Notes: generated by a model not told the origin, from the sequence alone. 37,492 nucleotides of DNA from Dehalococcoidia bacterium (GCA_030640595.1 DAOWJC010000081.1:1-37492); one strand, 5' to 3'; positions 16,804-24,520 are shown, counted from the first letter of the stretch. Made by a program: numbers and translations.

Positions 16804-17595
16804 CTAACCAACAAAGTGTGCGGAAACGGAACCAAGACGGTCAAAGGTAGCACGGAAACACGAACCAGCCTCAATGTCCATAGCTGAAGTGAGGCTACCG
16901 GACATAATGAATTCGCCTTTCCGCAAGGTAATGCCATATTCGTTTAATTTATTTGCCAGCCAAGCTACTGCCTGTGCCGGATTACCCAGTACAGCGGCAC
17001 CGGCACCAGTAGCAATTGTCTCCCCATTTTTCTCGAGAACCATGCCTACCAGCCGAAAATCAAGGTTGGCTACCGATGTCATCTGGCTACCAAGAACTAC
17101 CAAGGCGCTGCTAGCATTGTCAGCTATGGTGTCTTGGATCTTGATTTTCCAGCCCTTAAAGCGGGAGTCAATGACTTCCAGTGCTGGCATGATACCAGCA
17201 GTAGCGGTTAAAACCATGGCTGAAGTTATCCCTGGACCTCTTAAGTCATCTTTTAGAACGAAACAAACCTCTCCTTCAATGCGTGGCTGTATCAAACGAG
17301 TCATCAGAATCGGCTGGTCTTGTGGTACTACCATTGTGTTCAGAATGTGCCCGTAGTCCGGCTCATTAACGCCGAGTAACTCCTGCATGGCTTTACTGCA
17401 AAGCCCTATTTTCTTGCCAACAATCACTTCACCATTATTAACCTTGGTCTGCACCATCCGCAACTGGATGACATATGCTTCCGGTATGCTTATCTCTGGG
17501 AATCTATCCGTAAGATTATCTACTGGAGTACAAGTCCTTCCTGCCTCAATCAGTTCTTGAGATAATCTGTCAAGCTGCTTTTCCGTCAAAGTCAT
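16804..17595 (-). CDS. 2-keto-4-pentenoate hydratase family protein (MhpD/HpaH type)
   Basis: Start chosen at ATG 17595 (MTLTEKQLDRLSQELIEAG), with AAGGAGG upstream; 263 aa, close to the family's 260. The family signatures VGKKIGLCSKAMQELLGVNEPDYG (split here as VGKKIGLCSKAMQELLG and NEPDYGHIL), RIEGEVCFVLKDDL and IMPALEVIDSRFKGWK are present. The metal ligands are the acidic residues in the last two motifs (EGE and E in ALEVIDSR). Classical members add water to 2-oxopent-4-enoate or 2-oxohept-4-ene-1,7-dioate in the aromatic meta-cleavage route. Relatives are decarboxylases. No ring-cleavage dioxygenase is nearby, so an anaerobic use on an unsaturated 2-oxoacid feeding IorAB is possible. Confidence 0.9.
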   Translation of the reverse strand: MTLTEKQLDRLSQELIEAGRTCTPVDNLTDRFPEISIPEAYVIQLRMVQTKVNNGEVIVGKKIGLCSKAMQELLGVNEPDYGHILNTMVVPQDQPILMTRLIQPRIEGEVCFVLKDDLRGPGITSAMVLTATAGIMPALEVIDSRFKGWKIKIQDTIADNASSALVVLGSQMTSVANLDFRLVGMVLEKNGETIATGAGAAVLGNPAQAVAWLANKLNEYGITLRKGEFIMSGSLTSAMDIEAGSCFRATFDRLGSVSAHFVG

Positions 17596-17721
17596 TCTAC
17601 ACCTCCTTGACATACTCTCTGCCATAGAGCCTCTGTGCGCTGACAAGTCTTCAAATTGCCGCCTCCACATTCAAGGTCTCTTGAGGTCGTCTTTCATCTG
17701 CTATACCGCCAGCACCTGCCA

Positions 17722-18312
17722 TCACAACTTATGGTCTCTTTTGACCTGCTCCATGGTTCTTGGATTCTTCCTAATGTCTAGTATTATTTCAACGGCCCAG
17801 GCAGCGGCGATAGCAATCGTACACTTGTCAGGGGTAAAGCAGCCTCTTTCCCCCTCCTCCTTGATAAATTCAGCCTTTACTAGGGGATCCCATCTATCAA
17901 ACCACTTTCCGAATCTATTCCAAGTCACATCATGGCAGGTGAGACCCTTAAAATTATCCATAAATTTTTGGGCTATGGTCTCAGCAACATTATCATAGGC
18001 TAGCCACCTTGACCCGGCGTCCCTCAATTCCACTAGCTGCTCACGTCCGACACCGGTAGCAAGGCTTATTGCGAAGCCAGAACCCGTAAGTGCTCCACAA
18101 CTTCCCCAACCAGAATTCCCAGCTCCGCCAGTGAGTCCCACCAAGGCTTTAAACATTTCTTCTTCTATCCCTGGTGCTACCAGCTCTATGCCTTCTTCCT
18201 CTCTTAAATAATCAACTATAGTACAAAAAGATGTCTGAGCACAGCCCCACCATTTCTCCAGATTCTTCAGGGCAAGTTGCGCAACCTTTTTGGATCTCTC
18301 TTCTGCAATCAT
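17722..18312 (-). CDS. C_GCAxxG_C_C family redox-active protein
   Basis: Start chosen at ATG 18312 (MIAEERSKKVAQLALKNLEK), with GGAGG upstream; 196 aa. Cysteine motifs in order are WGCAQTSFC, GSCGALTGSG, LTCHDV and GCFTPDKCTIAIAAAWAVEI. The CGALTG and spaced Cys pattern defines the putative redox family C_GCAxxG_C_C, thought to be soluble thiol or iron-sulfur electron carriers in anaerobes. It is 65 bases downstream of a paralogue with the same motifs, and the hydratase and iorAB follow. It may shuttle electrons for the pathway; the actual cofactor is unknown. Confidence 0.8.
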   Translation of the reverse strand: MIAEERSKKVAQLALKNLEKWWGCAQTSFCTIVDYLREEEGIELVAPGIEEEMFKALVGLTGGAGNSGWGSCGALTGSGFAISLATGVGREQLVELRDAGSRWLAYDNVAETIAQKFMDNFKGLTCHDVTWNRFGKWFDRWDPLVKAEFIKEEGERGCFTPDKCTIAIAAAWAVEIILDIRKNPRTMEQVKRDHKL

Positions 18313-18391
18313 ATGACCTCCATTCAAATTTTGATATTACTTTCTTTGGAATTTTATTGCCTTTTGTGGTTACAATTAAAAAATCTAAACC

Positions 18392-18982
18392 CTACTTTTC
18401 GTACTTCTCTATCAGAGCCTTTGCAGCCCTTGCATCGAGCGGATTTTCCATAATTCTGAATATGGCCTCCACGGCCCATGCCGCACCCTCAGCAATTGTA
18501 CACTTCGCAGGCGTTCGACAGACCTTCTCCTGCGCAGCTCGGAATAGCGCCTTATTCATTTCAGGGATCCGTGAATTAAAGGCTCTTCCGACATGCCTTA
18601 TTTGTATGGGGCGGCAAGTAATAGCTCCGTATTTCTCCATAAACTTGTCAATGATGCCTGTCTTGACATTCCAGTAGGATATCCACCTTTTCTCTTTGAT
18701 TTGGTTTTCCAATCGGCCAATACCTGAGACTAGACTGACTGCTGCGCACGCACCTGTTACCGCCCCACAGCTACCTAAACCCATATTGCCAACTCCCCCG
18801 GTAAGCCCTACCAATCCCTTTAAGAATTCGTCTTCAACTTCTTCTGATATTATTTCTATCCCCTCTGATCTTAATGCATCGATCGTAGCAGCAAATGTAG
18901 AGTGGCCGCAGCCTACCAGCTCCGCCTCATACCACGCTCCAAGTTCTCTTGCCTTTTGAATACATCTCTCTTTCTTTGACAT
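18392..18982 (-). CDS. C_GCAxxG_C_C family redox-active protein, paralogue
   Basis: The protein is 196 aa, ATG at 18982, with an AGGAGGGAG ribosome site. It aligns end to end with the next gene: VGCGHSTFAATIDAL, GLTGGVGNMGLGSCGAVTG, AITCRPIQIRHVGRAF and VCRTPAKCTIAEGAAWAVEA. One Cys of the first motif differs (GCGHSTFA against GCAQTSFC). It is the first gene behind the operator-bearing promoter at 19.15-19.19 kb, with a leader of about 165 bases. The two copies probably arose by tandem duplication and may form a heteromer. Function as a thiol or iron-sulfur redox protein is inferred from the family. Confidence 0.8.
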   Translation of the reverse strand: MSKKERCIQKARELGAWYEAELVGCGHSTFAATIDALRSEGIEIISEEVEDEFLKGLVGLTGGVGNMGLGSCGAVTGACAAVSLVSGIGRLENQIKEKRWISYWNVKTGIIDKFMEKYGAITCRPIQIRHVGRAFNSRIPEMNKALFRAAQEKVCRTPAKCTIAEGAAWAVEAIFRIMENPLDARAAKALIEKYEK

Positions 18983-19136
18983 ATACTCCCTCCTTCAGAT
19001 TCAAATAATTATGACATTCTTACCACATATTTGCTCTCCCTCATTAGGGACGAGCCACTGAAAACGAGCAACAAGTCGCTATCGTCATCTTTGGAAAAGA
19101 ACGGTAGTTTTAGGCTTGTTAAAAACCCGCTGTTCG

Positions 19137-19193
19137 TAGGCAGACATCGTAATACGACACTTTAGCCTATCATACCACAACTTGTCAAGCCCT
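19137..19193. repeat. control block, short copy C
   Basis: These 57 bases match the left part of blocks A (13273) and B (24362), from the taggcagac stretch to the caagccct stretch. They carry only the minus-strand promoter and operator. The 52-base element and leader hairpin of A and B are absent; the sequence instead runs straight into an SDR gene relic. Confidence 0.9.
19147..19188 (-). promoter_or_regulatory. sigma70-type promoter with MarR-type operator, copy C
   Basis: TTGACA (19188-19183) is followed after 18 bases by TAAAGT (19164-19159). The palindrome core TCGTAATACGA (19147-19157) lies next to the -10 element. It faces the two C_GCAxxG genes, the hydratase and iorAB. Confidence 0.7.
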
Positions 19194-19272
19194 AGTCTAT
19201 TCCAATGCAAGAAGGCTTTACAATACCCTTTCCCCCGCCAGTTACTATAGCTACTTTATCTTTTACCCTCAT
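19192..19272 (-). pseudogene. SDR gene relic 1 (N-terminal 26 codons)
   Basis: From ATG 19272 the frame reads MRVKDKVAIVTGGGKGI, a clean SDR N-terminus with the TGGGKGI cofactor loop, then VKPSCIGID and a TAG at 19194-19192. The rest of the roughly 250-aa enzyme is missing. The break is at the edge of promoter block C, so a rearrangement placed the promoter inside or against the dead gene. Confidence 0.65.
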
Positions 19273-19350
19273 TTTCAACATCTCCAAACCTCACCAGACC
19301 CTTAGCTAGGCTAGGCCAAAGCCAATCCCCTTACTCCCACCAGTAACCAT
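19256..19350 (-). pseudogene. SDR gene relic 2, frameshifted
   Basis: From ATG 19350 the frame reads MVTGGSKGIGFGLA and then stops. Removing one copy of the tandem CTAGC CTAGC (about 19305-19314) restores GIGFGLAKGLVRFGDVENEG, which is SDR-like. So a 5-bp tandem duplication broke the frame. The fragment ends where relic 1 begins; both are N-terminal pieces only. Confidence 0.55.
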
Positions 19351-19397
19351 ATAGCAATCCGCCCTGACATATTCATTTCCTTCATTTCCCGCCTCCT

Positions 19398-20129
19398 TCA
19401 AGGTATACTGTCAACGCCGACAAAAGAAGGATCGTGTATAGGTATCAGGATATCTGCCAGTCCCTTGATTCGGAGCGTACTGTTAAAGGCCTCCACAGCA
19501 TCCAAATGTATGCCTGGGGCTATCACAGGCATAATCTCTCGAATGCCCTCTGGCGGTTCAAAGTTCTCCTTGATGGAACAGAACCCGGTGATGATTGCCT
19601 TTCCTTGTTCCGTGTTGATTGAAACGGCCTGGGTCCCTGGCGTGTGGCCGGGCGCTGGAATTAGTTCAATTCCAGGAGCGACCTCATACTCGCCTTTGAC
19701 AAGCATAAAGTCTAGGTTCTTGAAGAGATCCTTCTTATAGCCGGAGGCCATAATTGGGTGAGGCGAAAGGGCAAATGTTAATTCATCGTGTGTAGCTATC
19801 AATTTAGCGTTCCTGCACTTAGAAGTATTAGCACAATGGTCCCAGTGGAGATGCGTGTGAATGACTAAATCAATGTCCCCTGGTTTTAGCCCTATATTGC
19901 CCAACGCATCTTCGAAAGACGCTACATCTTGGGCGGGAAAACCTCTGAATTCTGTCGCTGTCCTTGCGTCGGCACCAGTATCCACTAAGATATGCTTATC
20001 TGCCCCCTCTATATACCAGCAATAGAAAGGTACGCGAATAGTCTTCCCGTAGTTGAACCGGTACGTAAAAGCTGACATATCGATTTCAATCCATGTCAAT
20101 AAAAGCGGCCTAATTCGATACTTTTTCAT
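19398..20129 (-). CDS. metallo-beta-lactamase fold hydrolase, lactonase-like
   Basis: The protein is 243 aa, ATG at 20129. The zinc motif HTHLHWDHCAN near residue 91-101 is followed by PAPGHTPGTQAV (third His) and PIHDPSF at the end. The N-terminal HILVDTGADARTA strand and the overall length fit the N-acyl homoserine lactonase-like branch of the MBL superfamily. Related enzymes open lactones or hydrolyse other esters and thioesters; quorum quenching is one option, not shown. It lies downstream of the arylsulfotransferase-like genes on the same strand, separated by 400 bases of small or decayed ORFs, so it may have its own promoter. Cytoplasmic; no signal peptide. Confidence 0.85.
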   Translation of the reverse strand: MKKYRIRPLLLTWIEIDMSAFTYRFNYGKTIRVPFYCWYIEGADKHILVDTGADARTATEFRGFPAQDVASFEDALGNIGLKPGDIDLVIHTHLHWDHCANTSKCRNAKLIATHDELTFALSPHPIMASGYKKDLFKNLDFMLVKGEYEVAPGIELIPAPGHTPGTQAVSINTEQGKAIITGFCSIKENFEPPEGIREIMPVIAPGIHLDAVEAFNSTLRIKGLADILIPIHDPSFVGVDSIP

Positions 20130-20157
20130 AAATTGGTCTTCCTTTCGTTGCCTAACT

Positions 20158-20196
20158 TCAGATCATTCGACACTTCATGCAATAAGCCGTTGGCAT
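20158..20196 (-). pseudogene. possible relic of a DUF5679-type zinc-ribbon gene
   Basis: After GGAGCTC, ATG 20196 begins MPTAYCMKCRMI and stops at once. This equals the usual first residues of small DUF5679 zinc-ribbon proteins (AYCVKCR-). The second Cys pair and remainder are missing. It could also be chance. Confidence 0.3.
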
Positions 20197-20256
20197 GATG
20201 AGCTCCTTTACTTAAACTGAGCTAACTCATCCAAGCCTTAATAAAGCCGAAAGGGC

Positions 20257-20457
20257 TCACCCAGTTTCTCTATAGCGTAGGGCTTTGTCACCGCTAGTCC
20301 TTCTGCCTCCCGCCATACCACCCATAGGCAAACGAGAAAGAGCTTTATCGTCTTGCTTAACCATATTGTGCACGTGCCCTTCAGCCATCACACCGTCTGG
20401 GTCATACCTCTTCCCATCCTTATCCTTGGGTAGGCTGGTGGCTGGGACTATGCTCAC
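20257..20457 (-). CDS. hypothetical 66-aa protein or C-terminal fragment
   Basis: From GTG 20457 the frame reads SIVPATSLPKDKDGKRYDPDG, continues through AEGHVHNMVKQDDKAL, and ends RRTSGDKALRYRETG. In-frame codons continue upstream as YYLKEKDRYYQKYENQG back to a TAG, without a better start. The sequence is charged and Tyr-rich and looks coding. It may be the tail of a larger protein whose front half was lost. No family recognised. It lies between arylsulfotransferase-like gene 1 and the MBL hydrolase, on their strand. Confidence 0.4.
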   Translation of the reverse strand: MSIVPATSLPKDKDGKRYDPDGVMAEGHVHNMVKQDDKALSRLPMGGMAGGRRTSGDKALRYRETG

Positions 20458-20535
20458 CCCCTGATTCTCATACTTCTGGTAGTACCTATCCTTTTCCTTA
20501 AGATAGTAGAGGCAAATTCTAGCCCTCTAATTTCT

Positions 20536-21618
20536 CTAACCAACCAAACTAAATTTACCCCTTAGCCCCATATAATCATAACCATAACGGTAAGCTCTAA
20601 AGAGCATGTTGTTCCGCCCATAGACTGCTGAAGAGTGATAAAATGGGTTGATGAATTCCCAGACGATGTTACCTCGAGAGGTAATTTCGAAGATTCGGCC
20701 AGTATCTCCTTCACAGATGAGAGTATTACCGTTAGCTAGTCGCTGACAATTGCCCATGCACGGAGCGTAAAAGCTGGCCGGTGGGTCCTGTGAAAATTCC
20801 CAGAAAGCCTCATCGGTAGTCGTATTAACCTCCAGCAATCGGGAATAGCCCACTTCAATTCCCCTGCTATGTGTACCACTATCAAATATTAAGACGTTTC
20901 CGCTGTCAGTAATAGAGGCATTATGCTGATGGCCTACATCTTCCGAACCCCATCGCCACTTGATATTGCCAGTTACCTTATCGATAATGACTACAGTGTT
21001 GGTTCTGACAAAGCTAGCTAGGATATTGCCATCAGGAAGAGCAACAACGGAGTTAGCTTGGGTCCACTCACTGCGGGGACATAGGGGACAAATAATATCT
21101 ACCTCAGGATCAAGATGCTCATACCCGAGCCACTCCCAGAGTACCTTACCTCTGGGGTTGATTTCGCGGAAACAATCGCTCCACATAGTTCCCTCTCGTT
21201 CAGTGCCAACGAGACCACCTTTGACCTTAGTTGCGATACCGGTGGGAGTTGGGACCCACCTAGCTACTATAGTGTGTCCATTTCTCATACGGTGAAAGTC
21301 ATCATGCATATACAGGTCTTCATACTTCCACACCACCTTGCCATCCCAAGCTATCTCAAGTAGTTCTCCTCTAGCGCCGTCAAATTCTGCTAGTGGCCCC
21401 CATGTAACCTTTGCCACAAAAAGCAAGTTACCATTTGGCAAAAGCACTCCATGACCAGTCGTTAGGTAGGGCAATTTCCAGTTATGGATAAATCGCCCTT
21501 TCATATCAATTAACCAGACATCATCTCCTCCCGCTGGAGCATACAAAGTATAGCCATTGTAAGCTTTCGTCATGTCGTAAAAGGTTAGTGGTTTTTGGTC
21601 TCGTTGTGTGGCATTCAT
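20536..21618 (-). CDS. arylsulfotransferase-like beta-propeller protein 1
   Basis: The protein is 360 aa, ATG at 21618 (MNATQRDQKPLTFYDMTKAY), overlapping the stop of its paralogue by one base. Repeated blade motifs of the ASST family recur: HGVLLPNGNLLFVAKVTW, GHTIVARW, NSVVALPDGNILASF, GHQHNASITDSGNVLIFDSG and LANGNTLICEGDTGRIFEI. The opening GYTLYAP...DVWLIDMKGRFIHNW is also family-like. ASST enzymes move sulfate from an aryl sulfate to a phenolic acceptor without PAPS, using a His nucleophile. Candidate conserved His lie in HLDP and HQH. No signal peptide is seen, unlike periplasmic ASST. A different propeller activity is possible. Confidence 0.75.
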   Translation of the reverse strand: MNATQRDQKPLTFYDMTKAYNGYTLYAPAGGDDVWLIDMKGRFIHNWKLPYLTTGHGVLLPNGNLLFVAKVTWGPLAEFDGARGELLEIAWDGKVVWKYEDLYMHDDFHRMRNGHTIVARWVPTPTGIATKVKGGLVGTEREGTMWSDCFREINPRGKVLWEWLGYEHLDPEVDIICPLCPRSEWTQANSVVALPDGNILASFVRTNTVVIIDKVTGNIKWRWGSEDVGHQHNASITDSGNVLIFDSGTHSRGIEVGYSRLLEVNTTTDEAFWEFSQDPPASFYAPCMGNCQRLANGNTLICEGDTGRIFEITSRGNIVWEFINPFYHSSAVYGRNNMLFRAYRYGYDYMGLRGKFSLVG

Positions 21619-22787
21619 TAATGCTTCCTCTCTTTTTTCAGTCTGAAGGCAGCTGGACCATATAACTGGTTCACTAGACCAAATTTCTGTGGGTCCAGCT
21701 TCCCTTTTAATCCTTCGTACTCCGGCCCATAGCGATAGGCGCGAAACAGTGCATTATTACATCCTAAAGGTACAACCATGGGGTGATAGGAATAGAAGGG
21801 GTTGACAAACTCCCAGACTATCTCACCATCAGTTGTCACCTCGAAGACGCGTCCTTTCGTTGCCTCGCAGATTAGGGTGTTCCCATTAGGTAATCGCTGA
21901 CAACCAGACATCACGGCAGAGTAGAAGCTTTCTGGAGGGTCAGCCTTGTACTCCCACTCAATCTTGTTAGTATTTGGATTAACCTCTACTACTCGGGAGT
22001 AACTCATAATTGTACTTGGGCGGTGTGCGCCATTGTCAAATACCAAAATGTTTCCATTGTCCAGTAGAGTGGGGTCATGCGGATGGGCTATCTCACCCGG
22101 GCCCCATCGCCAGTTGATATCACCTGTAGCCTTGTCGATAATATAGATAGTGTGGGTGTTACGGAAACAGGTCAATATGTTGTCGCTAGGGAGAGCAACA
22201 CAAGAGTTAGCGTGGGTCCACTCATTGCGGCGATCCAGCGGGCATATCATGTCTATCTGAGGGTCAAGATGGTCAGCTGCTGACCACTTCCAGACCACTT
22301 CACCAGCAGGAGTAACTTCGTGGAAGCCATCGGTCCACATAATACCTGCATCCTCGGTTCCAGGGATGCCACCCTTTACCTGAGTAGCGATATCATAAGG
22401 TACAATGGTTGCTCTCAGAATCATTGTATTACCATTGCCCATGCGGCAAAAGGTGTGATTTTGATAGAGATCTATATACTTCCATATTAGGTTGCTGTCC
22501 CAATCCACTTCAAGTAGACCTGCTCCCAATCCCCATACTCTAGGAACACTTGTGGCTTCTACCTGATGTAGCTGTGTCGCAGTAGCGTAAAGCAAGTTGC
22601 CGTTAGGCAAAAGAACAGCATGGTCACGTGGCACAGTAGGCAATTTCCAGCGCTGAACAAATTGACCTTCCATGTCAATCAACCATACATCACAGGTTGA
22701 AAAGGGGTCAACCAGTGTGTAGCCGTGGTATGCCTTTGAGGGATTATAAACAGTGACTGAATGCCGCCTTGGCCATGTAATATTCAG
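21618..22787 (-). CDS. arylsulfotransferase-like beta-propeller protein 2, non-ATG start
   Basis: The first ATG, at 22682, would cut off about 35 residues that align with paralogue 1. Those residues (NPSKAYHGYTL...DVWLIDMEG, against TKAYNGYTL...DVWLIDMKG) read from CTG 22787, which has GAGAGGAG six bases upstream; ATT 22793 is the other option. With CTG the protein is 389 aa. Blade motifs are HAVLLPNGNLLYATAT, NGNTMILR, IAHPHDPTLLDNGNILVFDNG and RLPNGNTLICEATKGRVFEV. The frame is the same as that of the phosphodiesterase gene upstream, separated only by its TGA. The pair likely arose by tandem duplication. Sulfate transfer is inferred from the family; identity of donor and acceptor unknown. 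Confidence 0.72.
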   Translation of the reverse strand: MNITWPRRHSVTVYNPSKAYHGYTLVDPFSTCDVWLIDMEGQFVQRWKLPTVPRDHAVLLPNGNLLYATATQLHQVEATSVPRVWGLGAGLLEVDWDSNLIWKYIDLYQNHTFCRMGNGNTMILRATIVPYDIATQVKGGIPGTEDAGIMWTDGFHEVTPAGEVVWKWSAADHLDPQIDMICPLDRRNEWTHANSCVALPSDNILTCFRNTHTIYIIDKATGDINWRWGPGEIAHPHDPTLLDNGNILVFDNGAHRPSTIMSYSRVVEVNPNTNKIEWEYKADPPESFYSAVMSGCQRLPNGNTLICEATKGRVFEVTTDGEIVWEFVNPFYSYHPMVVPLGCNNALFRAYRYGPEYEGLKGKLDPQKFGLVNQLYGPAAFRLKKERKH

Positions 22788-22805
22788 TAAAATCTCCTCT
22801 CTTAG

Positions 22806-24287
22806 TCAATAGCCCAGCAAATCAAGTCGGGACCTTACAGCCTTCTCGCCCTTTGAGGGATATTTTGCTTCTTCTTTTCCCTTTGCCATTTCCAGTATGG
22901 ATGGACTTTCCATATCCTCAGGTATTTCTAGACCTAGAACGTCTAGAATCGTTGGCGCACTGTTAAGCAATGATACTTTGAACTCTCCCTTTGCCGGTAC
23001 ACCTAGTCCAGCTATACAAAAATATCCGGACAAGCCGTGGCTACCATCATCTGACCCCTTTGCAGTATCGAAGGAATGAACCTTGCCGTGACCATAGCCC
23101 ACCATTTCACTAGCATTCCAATGGTACTCATCGAAACTCACGAATAGGTCTGGGCCATATTCTGTATAGGAACCGTAGTGAATATCATCTCGCTTGAAAA
23201 TTTGAGTATTGAGAGCTTTACCATCCTCATCGGGAATGCTCCAAATCTTATCAGCCAACTCATCGAGCAGTTCGTCATAATCATCGGGGTCAACAACCCC
23301 CTGAGCTTCCCTACCTTTGAGATTAAGGTATATCTGGCCAGTGTAACCTGTAGCCCAAACCTTTGTCCTAGACCAGTCCACCCCGAGGTCTTTCAGCTCT
23401 GTGGGTTGAGAGGGATAATCATAGAGGGTCATATATCCTTCTTGGATTAACCACTCATTAAGATTAATTCGCCCATCAAGTCTCTGCACGCTATAGTTGC
23501 TGAGGACAAAGAGTATCGTGTCGCTGCCTAGAATTTCTCGAATCTCTCCAATGTTCTTGTCAATCCAAATATAATAGTCAAGTACTGCATTCTTGTAGCG
23601 AGGATCAGGCTCATATCGTCTATGCCTTTGATCAAAGTAGCGGTAGAAAAGACGCGGTATGCGCTCACTACCCATTATGACTGTGAAGATATAATCGCAT
23701 TTCTTTTCATGAATAAAATGCTTCAGTAGTGTGAACCGCTGTGTGTCCATATCATAAATACGCTTTAATACCCTATCCTTGTCCATCAGGCGATAGTTTA
23801 CGCTTGCCTCAGTTGCCTCCAAAATGTATTCCCCGACTAAATTATAAACTTCATCCTTGAGGCTCTCAGGCCAGGTAAAGCCATGAGCTAAGCTTGGGGT
23901 CATGGAGTCTGTGATACAATATCCCCCGGGAATTTGGGGAGGTGGCCAGCTAACTGGTATATTGATTGTGGCTACCTTCTGCCCCATCTTGGGTAGTATC
24001 TTGTATAAGCAATCAACTCTTTCATCTCTAACTCGAGAATTAACTAGTTTTGGCTCACTATAAGAAAAATCATCTCTGTAGCTGTAGTTCCAGAAACCGT
24101 AGGCTCCTGGGTTTCGACCAGACTGAACACATGTCCAGGCTGGGGGTGCGATGGGGGGCACGGTGCTTTCTATTTCCCCCCACAGGCCTACTTGTTGCAT
24201 TTCTTTCAGATTGGGTAGTTTATCCAGCCACTGTTTGACAAGCTGGGGGCTGAGCCCCTCTAATCCAAGCACTACTATTTTTGGCAC
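22806..24287 (-). CDS. type I phosphodiesterase/nucleotide pyrophosphatase family protein
   Basis: The protein is 493 aa; GTG start at 24287 with GAGGTG upstream. The alkaline-phosphatase-superfamily core is visible: the first metal strand KIVVLGLEGLSPQLVKQW, nucleophile loop PPIAPPAWTCVQSGRNPG with Thr as expected for phosphodiesterases, and VLSNYSVQRLDGRINLNEWL and GSDDGSHGLSGYFCIAG for later metal ligands. The second Asp/His site (usually DHG) reads SNYS, so metal binding is not canonical. It is the first gene behind operator-bearing promoter B and is followed after 18 bases by the ASST-like genes. It may hydrolyse a phosphodiester or, given the neighbours, a sulfate ester. Cytoplasmic. 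Confidence 0.82.
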   Translation of the reverse strand: MPKIVVLGLEGLSPQLVKQWLDKLPNLKEMQQVGLWGEIESTVPPIAPPAWTCVQSGRNPGAYGFWNYSYRDDFSYSEPKLVNSRVRDERVDCLYKILPKMGQKVATINIPVSWPPPQIPGGYCITDSMTPSLAHGFTWPESLKDEVYNLVGEYILEATEASVNYRLMDKDRVLKRIYDMDTQRFTLLKHFIHEKKCDYIFTVIMGSERIPRLFYRYFDQRHRRYEPDPRYKNAVLDYYIWIDKNIGEIREILGSDTILFVLSNYSVQRLDGRINLNEWLIQEGYMTLYDYPSQPTELKDLGVDWSRTKVWATGYTGQIYLNLKGREAQGVVDPDDYDELLDELADKIWSIPDEDGKALNTQIFKRDDIHYGSYTEYGPDLFVSFDEYHWNASEMVGYGHGKVHSFDTAKGSDDGSHGLSGYFCIAGLGVPAKGEFKVSLLNSAPTILDVLGLEIPEDMESPSILEMAKGKEEAKYPSKGEKAVRSRLDLLGY

Positions 24288-24373
24288 ATATCACCTCACA
24301 ATCACGTTTCCTGAAGAGCTGACGTTTCCCCCGAGATTTTCTCCTAGTAGTATCCATGTTCATAGGCAGACCA

Positions 24374-24414
24374 TCGTTATACGACACTCTATTTATCATA
24401 CCACAACTTGTCAA
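24374..24414 (-). promoter_or_regulatory. sigma70-type promoter with MarR-type operator, copy B
   Basis: TTGACA (24414-24409) is followed after 17 bases by TAGAGT (24391-24386). The palindrome core TCGTTATACGA (24374-24384) follows directly. It faces the phosphodiesterase and both arylsulfotransferase-like genes. Confidence 0.7.
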
Positions 24415-24520
24415 GCCCTTTGCGAATCTACAGAAGTCAGGCGAGTTCTGGCAACACTGGCTAGAATATTCACAAATTTTCTGATAAAATTAGCGACTAG
24501 ATAGCTATTCAGACTTTTGA

